NCBI GenBank assembly: GCA_027489065.1
Contig: JAIYAM010000002.1
Coordinates: forward strand, 40,512-104,511
DNA: 64,000 nucleotides
Reading direction: 5' to 3'
Origin: Erythrobacteraceae bacterium
GTDB taxonomy: Bacteria; Pseudomonadota; Alphaproteobacteria; Sphingomonadales; Sphingomonadaceae
In this document: piece by piece, positions 38,726 through 47,200 of the stretch
Numbering within the stretch: position 1 is the first letter of the stretch
Layout of the letters: each line of letters opens with the position of its first letter
Program-made: the position numbers and the translations under genes
The notes under the pieces: model-generated
Database searches by the model: none
The model's input: the letters and a program-made list of their open reading frames with translations, nothing else
What the model was told of the DNA's origin: nothing

Positions 38726-38800
38726 GGGTGTTCCCCTCCTTGGTTGCTTGACGCCCGCGTTGACCACCGGGGACAAGCCGGCATCCACATGGGTTAAGGT

Positions 38801-40642
38801 TCAGGCCTGCACCGCCGGTTCGCTCGGGGGTGTGGGCACGGCGCTACGCTCGGCGGCGACCAGCTGGCCGACGGGGCCGGCGCCGCGGGCAAGCTCGGCG
38901 AAGCGGCCGACTTCGACCACCCGGCCCTTGTTCAAGGCGATGACGTGATCGGCGGCGGCGACCATCGAGAGGCGGTGGGCGATCACCAGCACCGTGACCT
39001 TGCCGCGCAGCGCCGCGATCGAGCGTGCGAAAGCGGCCTGGCTTTCCCAGTCCAGCGCGCTGGTCGCCTCGTCGAGGACAAGCAGCTGCGGCTCCATTAC
39101 CAGCGCGCGGGCGAGCGCGATGCGCTGGCGCTGCCCGCCCGAAAGGCGGCTGCCGTTCTCGCCGAGCTGCGTGTCGAGGCCGTCCGAGAGGGCGCGCACG
39201 AACTCCGCCGCGCCCGCGCCTTCGAGCGCGCGCCACAGCTCGGCCTCGCTTGCTTGCGACCGGCTGAGGCGCAGGTTCTCGGCGACGGTGCCGGGGAGCA
39301 GGAAGTGATCCTGCGGCACATATGCGATCTGGCGGCGCCAAGCCCGCGCGCTTTCCGGGGTGAGGGCGTGGCCATCGATGTGGATGGTGCCGCCCTGCGG
39401 GGTGAGCAGGCCGCACAAGAGGTCTGCCGCAGTGCTCTTGCCGCTCCCCGACGGCCCGATCAGCGCGGTGATCGCGCCGGCCGGGATGATGCAGTCGAGG
39501 TGCTCCAGCGCAGGCCGCCCGTCGCCGCCCGTATAGGCATAACGCACCGCATCGCAGCGGATCGCCTGGGTCAGAACCGGCGGCGGGGCGGCGCTTTCCA
39601 GCAGCGGCGGCTCGGCCTCGGCAGCGCATTCGGCAAGGAAGCGCTGCACGTCGCCGAACACCGTCACCTCGCCGAGCAATTGCTGGAGGTTGGTCTGCAT
39701 GGTGGTGAAGCGCGGGGCGATGCGCATCAGCAGCACGAGGAAGGCGACCAGCTCGGGCAGGCCCATGCCGAGCCAGCGGATCCCGGCATATACCAGCACC
39801 GCCACCGCGAGCGCGCTCACCACCTGGCTGAGGATCATGCCCAGCGAGGTGAGGCGCATGTAGCCGACCGCCTCGGCGTGGACCTTGTCGAGATTGGCGG
39901 CGAGCCGCGCCCGGTAGGCGCCTTCCGCGCCGTGAATCCGAGCGGTCTTCAATCCGCCGAGATATTCCGAAACGGTGCGATACTGGTCGCGCTTGTTGGT
40001 GGTGCGCTCGCGCCCGAAGCGCGTGGCGCGGGCGCGCAAGGGGGCGAGCAGCGCAAGGATGATCAGGCCGAGACCGCCCGCGGTCAGCATCATGACCGGC
40101 GCGATGATCCATGCCACCACGAGGTAGATCGCCAGCAATATGCCGGTCTGGAGCAGCATCATCACCGCCATCGCCGCGGTGTAGACCCGCTCGACATCGG
40201 CGGTCAGCAGATGGTGGAGATCGGAAGGGCGGCGCCGGACCAGCGCATCCCAGCGCAAGGCGCCGATCGCGGCGAAGAGTTCGAGCCGCAGGCGGTTGAG
40301 GAGATCAAACAGCAGGTCGGCGAGGTAGATATTCTTGCGGCGGGAAAACAGGCCTTGCAGCGCGATCAGGCCGACAAGACCCGCGAGCGCCATGCCGAGG
40401 CTGATGCTGAGCTCGCCCGGCACCCATCCCGGCAGCGGCAGGTCCGCTCCCGCTTCGGCGCCCTTGCCCGCCAGCGAGAGCAGCGGCACGACCAGCAGGA
40501 TCGAGATGCCCTCGGTCAGCCCGCTCATCACGAGCATGACCAGCGCAATCGTAAAGCGCCGCCCGCTGCCTGCGGCAAGGTAGCGCACGAAGCGCAGGAT
40601 CGCGCCCTTGTCTGCGCTGCGAGACGGGGCGCGCGCGCTCAT
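38801..40642 (-). CDS. lasso-peptide ABC exporter (D protein)
   Basis: Half-size ABC exporter of 613 residues. About six helices lie in the first 320 residues; the ATPase has GPSGSGKST, LSGGQRQRIALARAL, LLVLDEATSALD and IAHRLSMVA. ATG 40642 overlaps the kinase-like gene stop (ATGA), placing it as the last gene of the lasso operon. There it should export the mature peptide and give self-immunity, as McjD does. It is separate from the EPS ABC protein at 21345. The lasso role is inferred from its position. Confidence 0.88.
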   Translation of the reverse strand: MSARAPSRSADKGAILRFVRYLAAGSGRRFTIALVMLVMSGLTEGISILLVVPLLSLAGKGAEAGADLPLPGWVPGELSISLGMALAGLVGLIALQGLFSRRKNIYLADLLFDLLNRLRLELFAAIGALRWDALVRRRPSDLHHLLTADVERVYTAAMAVMMLLQTGILLAIYLVVAWIIAPVMMLTAGGLGLIILALLAPLRARATRFGRERTTNKRDQYRTVSEYLGGLKTARIHGAEGAYRARLAANLDKVHAEAVGYMRLTSLGMILSQVVSALAVAVLVYAGIRWLGMGLPELVAFLVLLMRIAPRFTTMQTNLQQLLGEVTVFGDVQRFLAECAAEAEPPLLESAAPPPVLTQAIRCDAVRYAYTGGDGRPALEHLDCIIPAGAITALIGPSGSGKSTAADLLCGLLTPQGGTIHIDGHALTPESARAWRRQIAYVPQDHFLLPGTVAENLRLSRSQASEAELWRALEGAGAAEFVRALSDGLDTQLGENGSRLSGGQRQRIALARALVMEPQLLVLDEATSALDWESQAAFARSIAALRGKVTVLVIAHRLSMVAAADHVIALNKGRVVEVGRFAELARGAGPVGQLVAAERSAVPTPPSEPAVQA

Positions 40643-41619
40643 GCGCTGTGCACCTCGGCGGGAACCTCGCGTTCGGCGAGCCGGGTCGTGACGAAATCCA
40701 CCACCTCGCCGAGCGCCGAAAGATCGTGCGGTACGGTGAGGATCGCAGCCTGCGCGCCGTGGGCGAGCGCGGCGCATTGCCGGGCGTGGCGCGCCGCCAT
40801 CGCCGGGGTGATTGCCGCCGACCCGAAGCGCGTGCCGTAGGAGAACCGCAGGAAGGCCTTCATCCGCTCTTTGGGATCGAGCGGGCGCAATGCCAGTGCG
40901 GGGCCGCGGGTGAGCAGGAAGAAGTGCCCGGGCGGGTGCGCTTCCTCGGCAAAGCCCGAGCCCAGCAGGAACCGCTGCTTGTCGCGCACCTCGGGCACAT
41001 CAGGCCGCGCATCGAGATCGGCGTCGGCGAGTGCGGTGGAGGCGGCGTGGGTGAGTTTCACCTGCGGGAAGGCCGGGCTGATCCGCCCCGCGCCGCTTTC
41101 CAGCCCGTCGATCGCGATGATATCGTCGGTGAGCAGCGAGAAGCCCGCCCGCAGGAAAGCCGCCGCCGTGGTCGATTTGCCCGCGCCCTTGTCCCCGAGG
41201 AAGGCAAAGGCCGGCGCCCCGTTGCCTGCGGCGAGCGCGCTGCCGTGGAGCAGGAAGCTGCCGCGCGCCTGCAGCAGCAGCGCGATCACCGGGCCCAATA
41301 GCGGGAAGCATACCAGCGCAGGGTCCACGCCGGGGCGTGGTTCGACCTCGATGAGGCCGGGGGCGGCGATGCGGAAAGCGCCGATCTGGGGATAGAGCAG
41401 GAAGCAGTTCTCGTCGCCGAAGCGGAAGGTGCCCGGCGCTTGCGGATCGGGGAATTCGCGGCCGGTGTGGACCACGCGGATCACCACGTGAGGGGGGGTG
41501 AGGGGGGGCGGACCCGGCGGGGCGGGGGTCAGCTCGGGCAGCACCATGTCGCTGGCGATAGCGAGGCCGAAGGCGCGGTAGTGGTGGGGACGCTCGCCCG
41601 CGAAGTCGGTCTCGTTCAT
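40639..41619 (-). CDS. HPr kinase-like protein; putative lasso-peptide kinase
   Basis: A 326-residue protein. The C-terminal half is a HprK-type P-loop kinase: LGDKGAGKSTTAAAF (Walker A 142-149), FSLLTDDIIAID (capping and catalytic Asp pair) and PQVKLTHAASTAL. Paralogues in paeninodin-type clusters phosphorylate the side chain of the precursor's C-terminal Ser. The precursor encoded here does end in Ser. ATG 41619 overlaps the cyclase stop (ATGA). Two G7 tracts occur in its coding region (around 41491-41507). Confidence 0.85.
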   Translation of the reverse strand: MNETDFAGERPHHYRAFGLAIASDMVLPELTPAPPGPPPLTPPHVVIRVVHTGREFPDPQAPGTFRFGDENCFLLYPQIGAFRIAAPGLIEVEPRPGVDPALVCFPLLGPVIALLLQARGSFLLHGSALAAGNGAPAFAFLGDKGAGKSTTAAAFLRAGFSLLTDDIIAIDGLESGAGRISPAFPQVKLTHAASTALADADLDARPDVPEVRDKQRFLLGSGFAEEAHPPGHFFLLTRGPALALRPLDPKERMKAFLRFSYGTRFGSAAITPAMAARHARQCAALAHGAQAAILTVPHDLSALGEVVDFVTTRLAEREVPAEVHSA

Positions 41620-43430
41620 GCCGCCACCTCGCGCAGCCGTGTGGCGCCGCTCACCGCTGCGCCGCAGCCCATCTCGAGCCAGATGCCGAGCGCGGCGCCG
41701 CGCCAGATCATTTGCACCGCCTTGCCGCTCGCCGCATCGGGATCGGCGACGATGCCCGCATAGACACTGCGCGCCCGGGCGAGGTCCACATAGGGTGCGA
41801 GCGGGCTCGAGGCGGACCCGAACAGGTGGTCGAGCCGTTCGTGGTGATGGTGCACCATCCCGCGCGCAAGGTGCACCGAGAAGTCGATCTTGTCGCGCCG
41901 CCGGAGCACCGAGTCGGGCACGATCCCCGCCATCGCCCGGCGCAGCACCAGCCGCGACCAGCCGCGCGACAGCTTCTCCTTCGCGGGCAAGCCGAGGCAG
42001 TACTCCACCACCTGCCGGTCCCAGAAGGGATAGTGCGCTTCGAGGCCCATGTGCGCGTAGAACGCCGCGTGCACCTCGAAGGCATAGGGCTGGAGCGGGT
42101 CGCCCAACACTGCGCGGTGCTGGCCTTGCTCGGTCGCGGCGAGCTCGGGCCGGGCAAAGCCGCGCAGCCGCTCGGCGATGCGGCTGCGCGCCACGAGTTC
42201 GCGCGAGAGGAGGTGCGCGGGCGGTCGCCCGGCGGCGGGTGCCGCCTCGCGGTCGAAGGGGGCGAGGAGTCTGGCAAGAATGCGCGCGTCGAGCCGCTGC
42301 TGGCGGGCCGCGACCCGGCGGGCGAGGACCATGCGCGAGCGGCCGTAATTGTCCGCTGCCCCGCGCGCCTCGCGCCACAGGGCGAGCCAATCGCCGCTTG
42401 CAGCAAGCTCGTCGAGCAGGCCGTAGCCGTGGCTCACCACCTCGTCGCCGCCGTGCCCGTCGAGCAGGACATCGACGGCGCGCTCGGCCGCGGCGGCGCA
42501 CACGTGGCGCATGGCGGCCAGATTGGGGGAGAGCGTCGGGCCTCCGGTGGCGCCGAGCAGTCTTTCGAAGTCGGCAAAGGGTGCATAGCCGTCGAGCTCG
42601 AGGACATGCGGCTCGAAGCCGCCGGTCGCCACCACCGCATCGAAATGGCGGCGCTCGTTGGCGCGGTCGGGCTCGCGGAACATCATCGCGAAGACGGGGA
42701 CGGGCGGGCCTCCGGCGGCGCGGCGCTGGTCGCGCAGCAGGCAGGCGATGGAGGAACTGTCGAGCCCGCCGCTGAGCAGCGCGCCGACCCGTGCGGGCCC
42801 CTCGGCGCGGCGGGCCACGGCCGCGCCTAGAAGGCCGCGCAAACCAGCGGGCGCGTCGCTGCGGGGATCGAAAGGAGCAGGAGCGATGCGGGCATAGTGC
42901 CGCAGCCGCAGCGCTCCGTCCGCGAAGGTCAGGCTGTGGCCAGCGGGCAGGCGCTGGACCCCGGCAAACCAGGTGGAGCCGGCATCGAGCACCCGGCCAT
43001 AGAGGAAGTCGGCGATGGCCTCGTCGCGCAAGGTCCGCTCGCGGTCGGTCGCTGCGGCGAGGGCGTCTGCCCCTTGCGCGAAATGCAGGGCGTCGCCGTC
43101 GCGGCGGTAGAAGAGAGGGCGCACGCCCATGAGGTCGCGGGCGCACAGCAGCAGGCGGCGCGGGGCGTCCCACAAGGCGAAGGCAAAGGTGCCCTCGAGA
43201 TGCGCGGGCGCGTCTTCGCCCCAGGCGCGGTATGCAGCGGCGATCACCGCGCTGTCGCCCGCGTCGGGGGAAAGGCCGAGCGTGGCGGCAAGCGCGCGGC
43301 GGTTGTCGAGCCGCGCATCGGCGACGACCGTGAGGCCGCCCTCGCACAGGACCGGCCCGCTGCCGCCAGCGAGCGCAGCACCGGCGCGCCCCGCTGCCGC
43401 CATCCCGCTGATCCCGCCCGTGCGCGCCAT
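41616..43430 (-). CDS. lasso-peptide cyclase (asparagine synthetase-like, C protein)
   Basis: A 604-residue asparagine-synthetase homologue that should adenylate the ring Asp and form the macrolactam. The ATP-PPase motif is SGGLDSSS (220-227). The N-terminal Ntn-type glutaminase domain is recognisable (RDLMGVRPLFYRRDGDAL) but residue 2 is Ala, not the catalytic Cys, so glutaminase activity should be absent, as expected when the nucleophile is a peptide amine. ATG 43430 overlaps the B2 stop (TGATG). Full length, intact. Confidence 0.92.
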   Translation of the reverse strand: MARTGGISGMAAAGRAGAALAGGSGPVLCEGGLTVVADARLDNRRALAATLGLSPDAGDSAVIAAAYRAWGEDAPAHLEGTFAFALWDAPRRLLLCARDLMGVRPLFYRRDGDALHFAQGADALAAATDRERTLRDEAIADFLYGRVLDAGSTWFAGVQRLPAGHSLTFADGALRLRHYARIAPAPFDPRSDAPAGLRGLLGAAVARRAEGPARVGALLSGGLDSSSIACLLRDQRRAAGGPPVPVFAMMFREPDRANERRHFDAVVATGGFEPHVLELDGYAPFADFERLLGATGGPTLSPNLAAMRHVCAAAAERAVDVLLDGHGGDEVVSHGYGLLDELAASGDWLALWREARGAADNYGRSRMVLARRVAARQQRLDARILARLLAPFDREAAPAAGRPPAHLLSRELVARSRIAERLRGFARPELAATEQGQHRAVLGDPLQPYAFEVHAAFYAHMGLEAHYPFWDRQVVEYCLGLPAKEKLSRGWSRLVLRRAMAGIVPDSVLRRRDKIDFSVHLARGMVHHHHERLDHLFGSASSPLAPYVDLARARSVYAGIVADPDAASGKAVQMIWRGAALGIWLEMGCGAAVSGATRLREVAA

Positions 43431-43843
43431 CAGCGCCGCTCGGCCAGCAGGGTGAATTCCTCGAGCCGCGTTCCGGCCGCGCCGAGCACGACGCGTCCGT
43501 TGCACGCGACCCACGCATGGGCCGCAAAGCGCCCCTCGTCGTCGCGGCGCACGCCGACGTGGAGCTCGCAGGCGTGGCCCGCCCGCGCGAGCAGATATTG
43601 CAGCGCCAGCGCTTGGGTGAGGCACGAGGCCCGCGGCACGAAGCGACTCAACCGCTCGATCCGGCGGGCAAGCTGGCGGGCGTAGAAATGCGCCTCGGGC
43701 GAGGGCGAGGCCGCGGGCATCGCGGCGCGAATCCGGTTGTAGCCGACGGTGCTGAGACCGATCCGCATCACCGCCAGCGCGGCAAGGCAGGCCGCATCGC
43801 GCCGCAGCAGCGCCGCCCGCGAGACCGGCGCGCGCGCCTCCAT
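43430..43843 (-). CDS. lasso-peptide leader protease (B2 protein)
   Basis: Transglutaminase-fold Cys protease, 137 residues from ATG 43843, which overlaps the preceding stop as TGATG; an ATG at 43858 is a possible alternative. The catalytic Cys is C74 in PRASCLTQALALQYLL and the His is H109 in FAAHAWVACNG. It cleaves the leader after the RRE protein presents it. The third triad residue cannot be assigned with confidence. The N-terminal 40 residues are basic/hydrophobic, as usual for stand-alone B2 proteins. Confidence 0.9.
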   Translation of the reverse strand: MEARAPVSRAALLRRDAACLAALAVMRIGLSTVGYNRIRAAMPAASPSPEAHFYARQLARRIERLSRFVPRASCLTQALALQYLLARAGHACELHVGVRRDDEGRFAAHAWVACNGRVVLGAAGTRLEEFTLLAERR

Positions 43844-44154
43844 CAGGGGCGCGTGCATCGCACCAGCCCGGCCGCGTCGAGCTGCGTCACCAGGTTCGCG
43901 AGATCCTGCTCGACCATGTCGGCGGGCGCATCATAGGCCTGGCTCACGCGCGCCACGAGGCTTGCGAAGGAAACCGGCTCGCCCAGCGGATCACTCAGCG
44001 CCTCCCACACGAAGGCGCCGACCGCGTTGAGGCTGTAGTAGATGTTGGTGCGCAGGTTGAGCAGGGCGGAGCCCTCGCCCAGCGTGCAGCCGACCACCTC
44101 GGGATCGCTCGCGATCAGCAAGGTTGGCGGCAGGACGGTGTCTATCCGCTCCAT
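43843..44154 (-). CDS. PqqD-like RiPP recognition element protein (B1/E protein)
   Basis: A 103-residue winged-helix RRE protein that binds the YxxP leader motif and delivers the precursor to B2. The family pattern is visible: GEGSALLNLRTNIYYSLNAVGAFVWEAL (beta hairpin then helix), and a C-terminal helix bundle (MVEQDLANLVTQLDAAGLV). ATG 44154 has GGGGGAA about 6 bases upstream. It is separated from the precursor gene by 137 bases containing a strong hairpin and is coupled to B2 by TGATG. Confidence 0.9.
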   Translation of the reverse strand: MERIDTVLPPTLLIASDPEVVGCTLGEGSALLNLRTNIYYSLNAVGAFVWEALSDPLGEPVSFASLVARVSQAYDAPADMVEQDLANLVTQLDAAGLVRCTRP

Positions 44155-44245
44155 TCAGATTCCCCCGGTGGCTGGCCACCAATGACTGACAAATGAAATG
44201 CGGCGGGCCCACCCCCGCACACATTATGACAGGGAGCGGTCCAGC

Positions 44246-44266
44246 CGTGCGGGGGTCCCCCGCACG
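44246..44266 (-). terminator. hairpin attenuator between lasso precursor and the biosynthetic genes
   Basis: Perfect 10-base arms (CGTGCGGGGG / CCCCCGCACG) around a single T, which would fold as nine pairs with a GTC-type loop. It lies 26 bases after the precursor stop. There is no U tract, so it is more likely a partial terminator or 3'-end stabiliser that keeps precursor mRNA in excess of enzyme mRNA. Confidence 0.6.
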
Positions 44267-44291
44267 CCGTTTCCGCCCCCTATCCGCCTGT

Positions 44292-44447
44292 TCAGGACAG
44301 ACCGTCTTCCACGCCGCAGGTCAGCTCGCCGAAGGGCGTGCCGGCGGGGAAAGCCGCGTCGAGAGCATCGGGGCAGCCCGAAGCCTGGGTCAGCTTTTCG
44401 AACGTGCCGAGTTCTTCAAGCGACGGGGTCGAATAGTTCATGGTCAT
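44292..44447 (-). CDS. lasso-peptide precursor (paeninodin-like, class II leader)
   Basis: A 51-residue precursor. ATG 44447 has AGGAGA about 8 bases upstream; the frame to 44540 lacks such a site. The leader MTMNYSTPSLEELGTFEKLTQ shows Y5xxP8xL10, G14 and T20 at -2. The predicted 30-residue core begins ASGCPDALDAAF, so Ala1 amine to Asp9 side chain gives a nine-residue ring. Cys4 (ring) and Cys23 (tail) could form a ring-tail disulfide. The core ends VEDGLS; the C-terminal Ser is the residue that HprK-like lasso kinases phosphorylate. At 30 residues it is long for a lasso core. Confidence 0.88.
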   Translation of the reverse strand: MTMNYSTPSLEELGTFEKLTQASGCPDALDAAFPAGTPFGELTCGVEDGLS

Positions 44448-44647
44448 TCGCTTTTCTCCTTTTGTATTCAACAATGACCCCTGAGTCGTAATGACGCAGA
44501 GGCGCACAAAGGAGAACACGGACAAATTACCGTTACTCAATCAACAGGACACGAGGCCTCGAGATAAAGCACGTTATTAAAATTCATCCGGGCACCCCTA
44601 TCGTAAACCCATCCTGGATTTCGACGATCTGACCTTGGGGTTACCAA
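44448..44647. promoter_or_regulatory. AT-richer divergent promoter region of the lasso locus
   Basis: A 200-base gap between the lasso precursor (minus) and the nucleotidyltransferase (plus), clearly richer in A+T than the flanks. It contains the 10-bp palindrome CGAGGCCTCG (44552-44561), a possible operator midway between the two starts. I cannot fix -35/-10 pairs with confidence. Both transcripts should start here. Confidence 0.5.
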
Positions 44648-45826
44648 ATGTCTGCTGCATTCACCCAAGATAATAACCGTTCTGACCCCGAGTTGAGCCA
44701 TGGCCGCGACGCACAACTTGTTGCCGTTAAACCGGCCTTTGCGGAGCTGTTGGCTAACTTGGCGCGCATCAGCCTAACGGGCGATCCGGCACCCCTTCCG
44801 CTCCCCCGCCTTTCGCCCGGCGATGCCGAGGCGCTGGCGCCCCTGGCTGTCAGGACGCGGATGACCGGAGCGTGCCAGCGCGCCTACGCCATCGCCGGGA
44901 CCGCCATGCCGCCGCCGCTCGCCGAGGCGGTCCGGAACGCGCGGGCGCGGGCGGCGGTCAGCAACGGGCGGGTGCTCGGCCTTGCGCGAATTGCCTTCCC
45001 GATCCTTGCCGAGGCGCGAATCGCCGGGATCGCCTTCAAGGGCCCGTTCCAGCACCGCCAGATCCACGGCGACCCGTTCTTCTGCCGGTCGGGCGATCTC
45101 GACCTGCTGGTCGCCCGCGAAGACTTCTCCGCCGCGCTCGACGCTTTCGAAGCTGCGGGCTTCACCCGCCGCGAGGGCACCTCGCCATGGTGGACAAGCG
45201 CGCTGGGCGAGGTCCATCTGGTGCACCCGCAAGGCGGCGTGATCGATCTCCACCACCGCTTGCAGCAGCCCGGCTGCCCGCCGCCTCACGATCTCGCCCA
45301 ATTCCTGCACGCTGCGGGGCGCGAGACGATCGGCGGGGTGGAGATCGCCTTCCCGGCGCTGGCGCACACCGTGCTGATCTGCGCGCTCAACCTCACCAAG
45401 GAATTCGCGCATCGCAAGCTTTCGGCGCGCTATGCCTATGACTTTGCGGCAGGGCTGCTCAAGCTGGCGGCCGAAGGGCAGACGCAGGCCTTCGCCAAGG
45501 CCGCCGCCGATCAGCGGCTGGGCGGCACGGTGGGCTTTGCCGCCGCGCTCGCGGAGTTGATCTTCGCCATCGATCTGCCGCTCGCGCAGCCGCATTCGGG
45601 GCCGCGTGCGCGCCGTCCGCTGCCCGGCTGGGCGAGCCGCGAGGCGGTGCTGGCGATGGCCTTCGATCCGGATGGCGAGAGCACCCCGTGGCCGCGCCGC
45701 CGAGCAGTGCTCTGGGCGCTGTGCAGCGATGCGGGCCTTGCGCGCCGCGCCGCCGAATTCTCGCGCGAACAGGCACGGATGATCGCCAGCGAGGCGATGC
45801 GGCTGTCGGCCGGGGCGAGCAGCTAG
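44648..45826 (+). CDS. nucleotidyltransferase family protein (NTP_transf_5-like) of the lasso locus
   Basis: A 392-residue protein with the family core: AGIAFKGPFQHRQIHGDPF, then the metal-binding SGDLDLLV (D150, D152), the EVHLVHPQGGVIDLHHRL strand-turn, and a helical C-terminal half. Genes of this type recur beside lasso kinases; one such enzyme (pseudomycoidin cluster) has been linked to sugar addition on the phosphopeptide. A tailoring role here is an inference. The first 120 bases are less GC-rich than the rest. It is divergent from the precursor gene; GH16 follows after 1 base. Confidence 0.8.
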   Translation: MSAAFTQDNNRSDPELSHGRDAQLVAVKPAFAELLANLARISLTGDPAPLPLPRLSPGDAEALAPLAVRTRMTGACQRAYAIAGTAMPPPLAEAVRNARARAAVSNGRVLGLARIAFPILAEARIAGIAFKGPFQHRQIHGDPFFCRSGDLDLLVAREDFSAALDAFEAAGFTRREGTSPWWTSALGEVHLVHPQGGVIDLHHRLQQPGCPPPHDLAQFLHAAGRETIGGVEIAFPALAHTVLICALNLTKEFAHRKLSARYAYDFAAGLLKLAAEGQTQAFAKAAADQRLGGTVGFAAALAELIFAIDLPLAQPHSGPRARRPLPGWASREAVLAMAFDPDGESTPWPRRRAVLWALCSDAGLARRAAEFSREQARMIASEAMRLSAGASS

Positions 45827-45827
45827 G

Positions 45828-47159
45828 ATGGCGTCGCGCTGGCGAATCGCCGCACCGGGCGCGGCGCTCGGCCTGTCGCTGGCGGCGTGCTGGCTGGCGG
45901 TCGGCGGGGCGACGGTCACTTCTCCAGATGCGCAGCGCGCAAAGCGCCCGGCGTCGGCGGCGGCGCGCTTCGACTTCAAGGGCGGGACGGTCTTTCCGCC
46001 CCGCGCGCGGGTCAGCATCGGCGATGTGACCGTGCCCCCCGGGGCACGCGAGGCCCATGTGCCGATCACGCTCGACCGGCCGACCCCCAACACCATCCAT
46101 GCGCGGGTGATGACCCGCAACGGACCGTTCCCCGATCCGGCGCTGGAGGGGCGTCATTTCGAGCGGCTCGACAGGGTGGTGGTGTTCCGTCCCGGCGATC
46201 CCCTGACGCAGACCGTGCGCGTGGCGCTGAAAGGCCTGCCGCCCGGTCCCGTCTTCGAGCTGCATTTTCCCCAGGGCGTGGACGGCGCAGGCGTTGCCGA
46301 TGCGCGGGGGCGGGTGAGCGCTGCCGTCGGCGCGAAGGCGGGCGCGGCGCAAACCAGAGGCTTTCGCGCGCCGCGCCGGTTCTCGGCCGCCGGTGCGCCG
46401 TCCTTCAGCCTCGATCCGGGAAGCATGCGATGGAGCGACACGGGCGGGGAGGGCATGTTCGCGACCCGCCTGCCGCACGGCCGCACCCAGCCCGGCAATG
46501 GCGAGACCGGGCTCTATCTCGATCCCGACAAGCACAAGCGCGCAGCCGCGCAGCCGCCGATCGCGGTGGAGGGCGGGGTGCTGGTGCTGCGCAGCCAGCC
46601 GCTCGCCCGGCCGATCGCGTGGGAGGGCCAGAGCTTGCCCCACGGCGCGGCGGTGCTGACCGGCGCACGGATGCCCGCGACGCACCTCACCTACGGGCAG
46701 ATCGTGTGGGAGGCGCAGATGCCCGACCGGCGCGGCAGCTGGCCGGCCCTGTGGCTCTTGCCGGTCAGCGGCGCCTGGCCGCCCGAGATCGACGTCTACG
46801 AAGGCTTCGGCAATGCGCCGGACTGGGACTTTGGCCGCTTCATCAGCGCCAATCTCCACGGTGGCAGCAGGAACAAGCGGACCTTCACCGTGCCGATGCG
46901 GATCGATGCCGAGCGGTTCTACGGCCTTTCGGGCTTCGCGAGCGGCTATCACCGCTACGGCGTCGACATCGCGCCCGATCTCATCACCTGGTTCGTCGAC
47001 GGGAAGGAGGTCTATCAGGCGGTCAATCCCTTCCCCGGCACGCGGTGGTTCCCGCTGATGAATGTCGCGGTGAAGCACGAGGGCAAGGGCGCTTACGCGG
47101 GCGGCAGCGGGGCGATGCGGGTGCGGTCCATGTGGATCTGGCGAAGCGGCGAAAGCTAG
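45828..47159 (+). CDS. GH16 family endoglycanase, exported/lipoprotein
   Basis: A 443-residue secreted glycosidase. The N-terminus MASRWRIAAPGAALGLSLAAC is a signal, possibly a lipobox (LAAC, Cys21). A Calx-beta-like domain follows (about 45-150: VTVPPGAREAHVPITLDRP, LTQTVRVALKGLPPG), then a GH16 jelly-roll with catalytic EIDVYE (E320, D322, E325; ExDxxE) and flanking MPDRRGSWPALWLLPVSG and SGYHRYGVDIAPDLITWFVDG. It probably trims the EPS made by this locus, like ExoK/ExsH. It is cotranscribed with the nucleotidyltransferase (1-base gap). Confidence 0.92.
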   Translation: MASRWRIAAPGAALGLSLAACWLAVGGATVTSPDAQRAKRPASAAARFDFKGGTVFPPRARVSIGDVTVPPGAREAHVPITLDRPTPNTIHARVMTRNGPFPDPALEGRHFERLDRVVVFRPGDPLTQTVRVALKGLPPGPVFELHFPQGVDGAGVADARGRVSAAVGAKAGAAQTRGFRAPRRFSAAGAPSFSLDPGSMRWSDTGGEGMFATRLPHGRTQPGNGETGLYLDPDKHKRAAAQPPIAVEGGVLVLRSQPLARPIAWEGQSLPHGAAVLTGARMPATHLTYGQIVWEAQMPDRRGSWPALWLLPVSGAWPPEIDVYEGFGNAPDWDFGRFISANLHGGSRNKRTFTVPMRIDAERFYGLSGFASGYHRYGVDIAPDLITWFVDGKEVYQAVNPFPGTRWFPLMNVAVKHEGKGAYAGGSGAMRVRSMWIWRSGES

Positions 47160-47200
47160 GGGGCGTTTCGCGAGGTGCTGGCGGGGCCCTTGCGGCGCCC

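Noticed and set aside
19422..38797. Full CtrA boxes (TTAA-N7-TTAA) in EPS promoters
   Set aside because: No copy shows both halves at the right spacing; only half-site-like boxes are present.
41616..43430. Genuine asparagine synthetase (AsnB)
   Set aside because: The residue after Met is Ala instead of catalytic Cys, and the gene is locked by overlaps between lasso protease and kinase genes.
44246..44266. Intrinsic terminator after the lasso precursor
   Set aside because: No U tract follows on the minus strand, so I call it an attenuator/stabiliser.
44448..44540. N-terminally extended lasso precursor starting at 44540
   Set aside because: The extension adds 31 residues before the canonical leader and lacks a ribosome site; ATG 44447 has AGGAGA.
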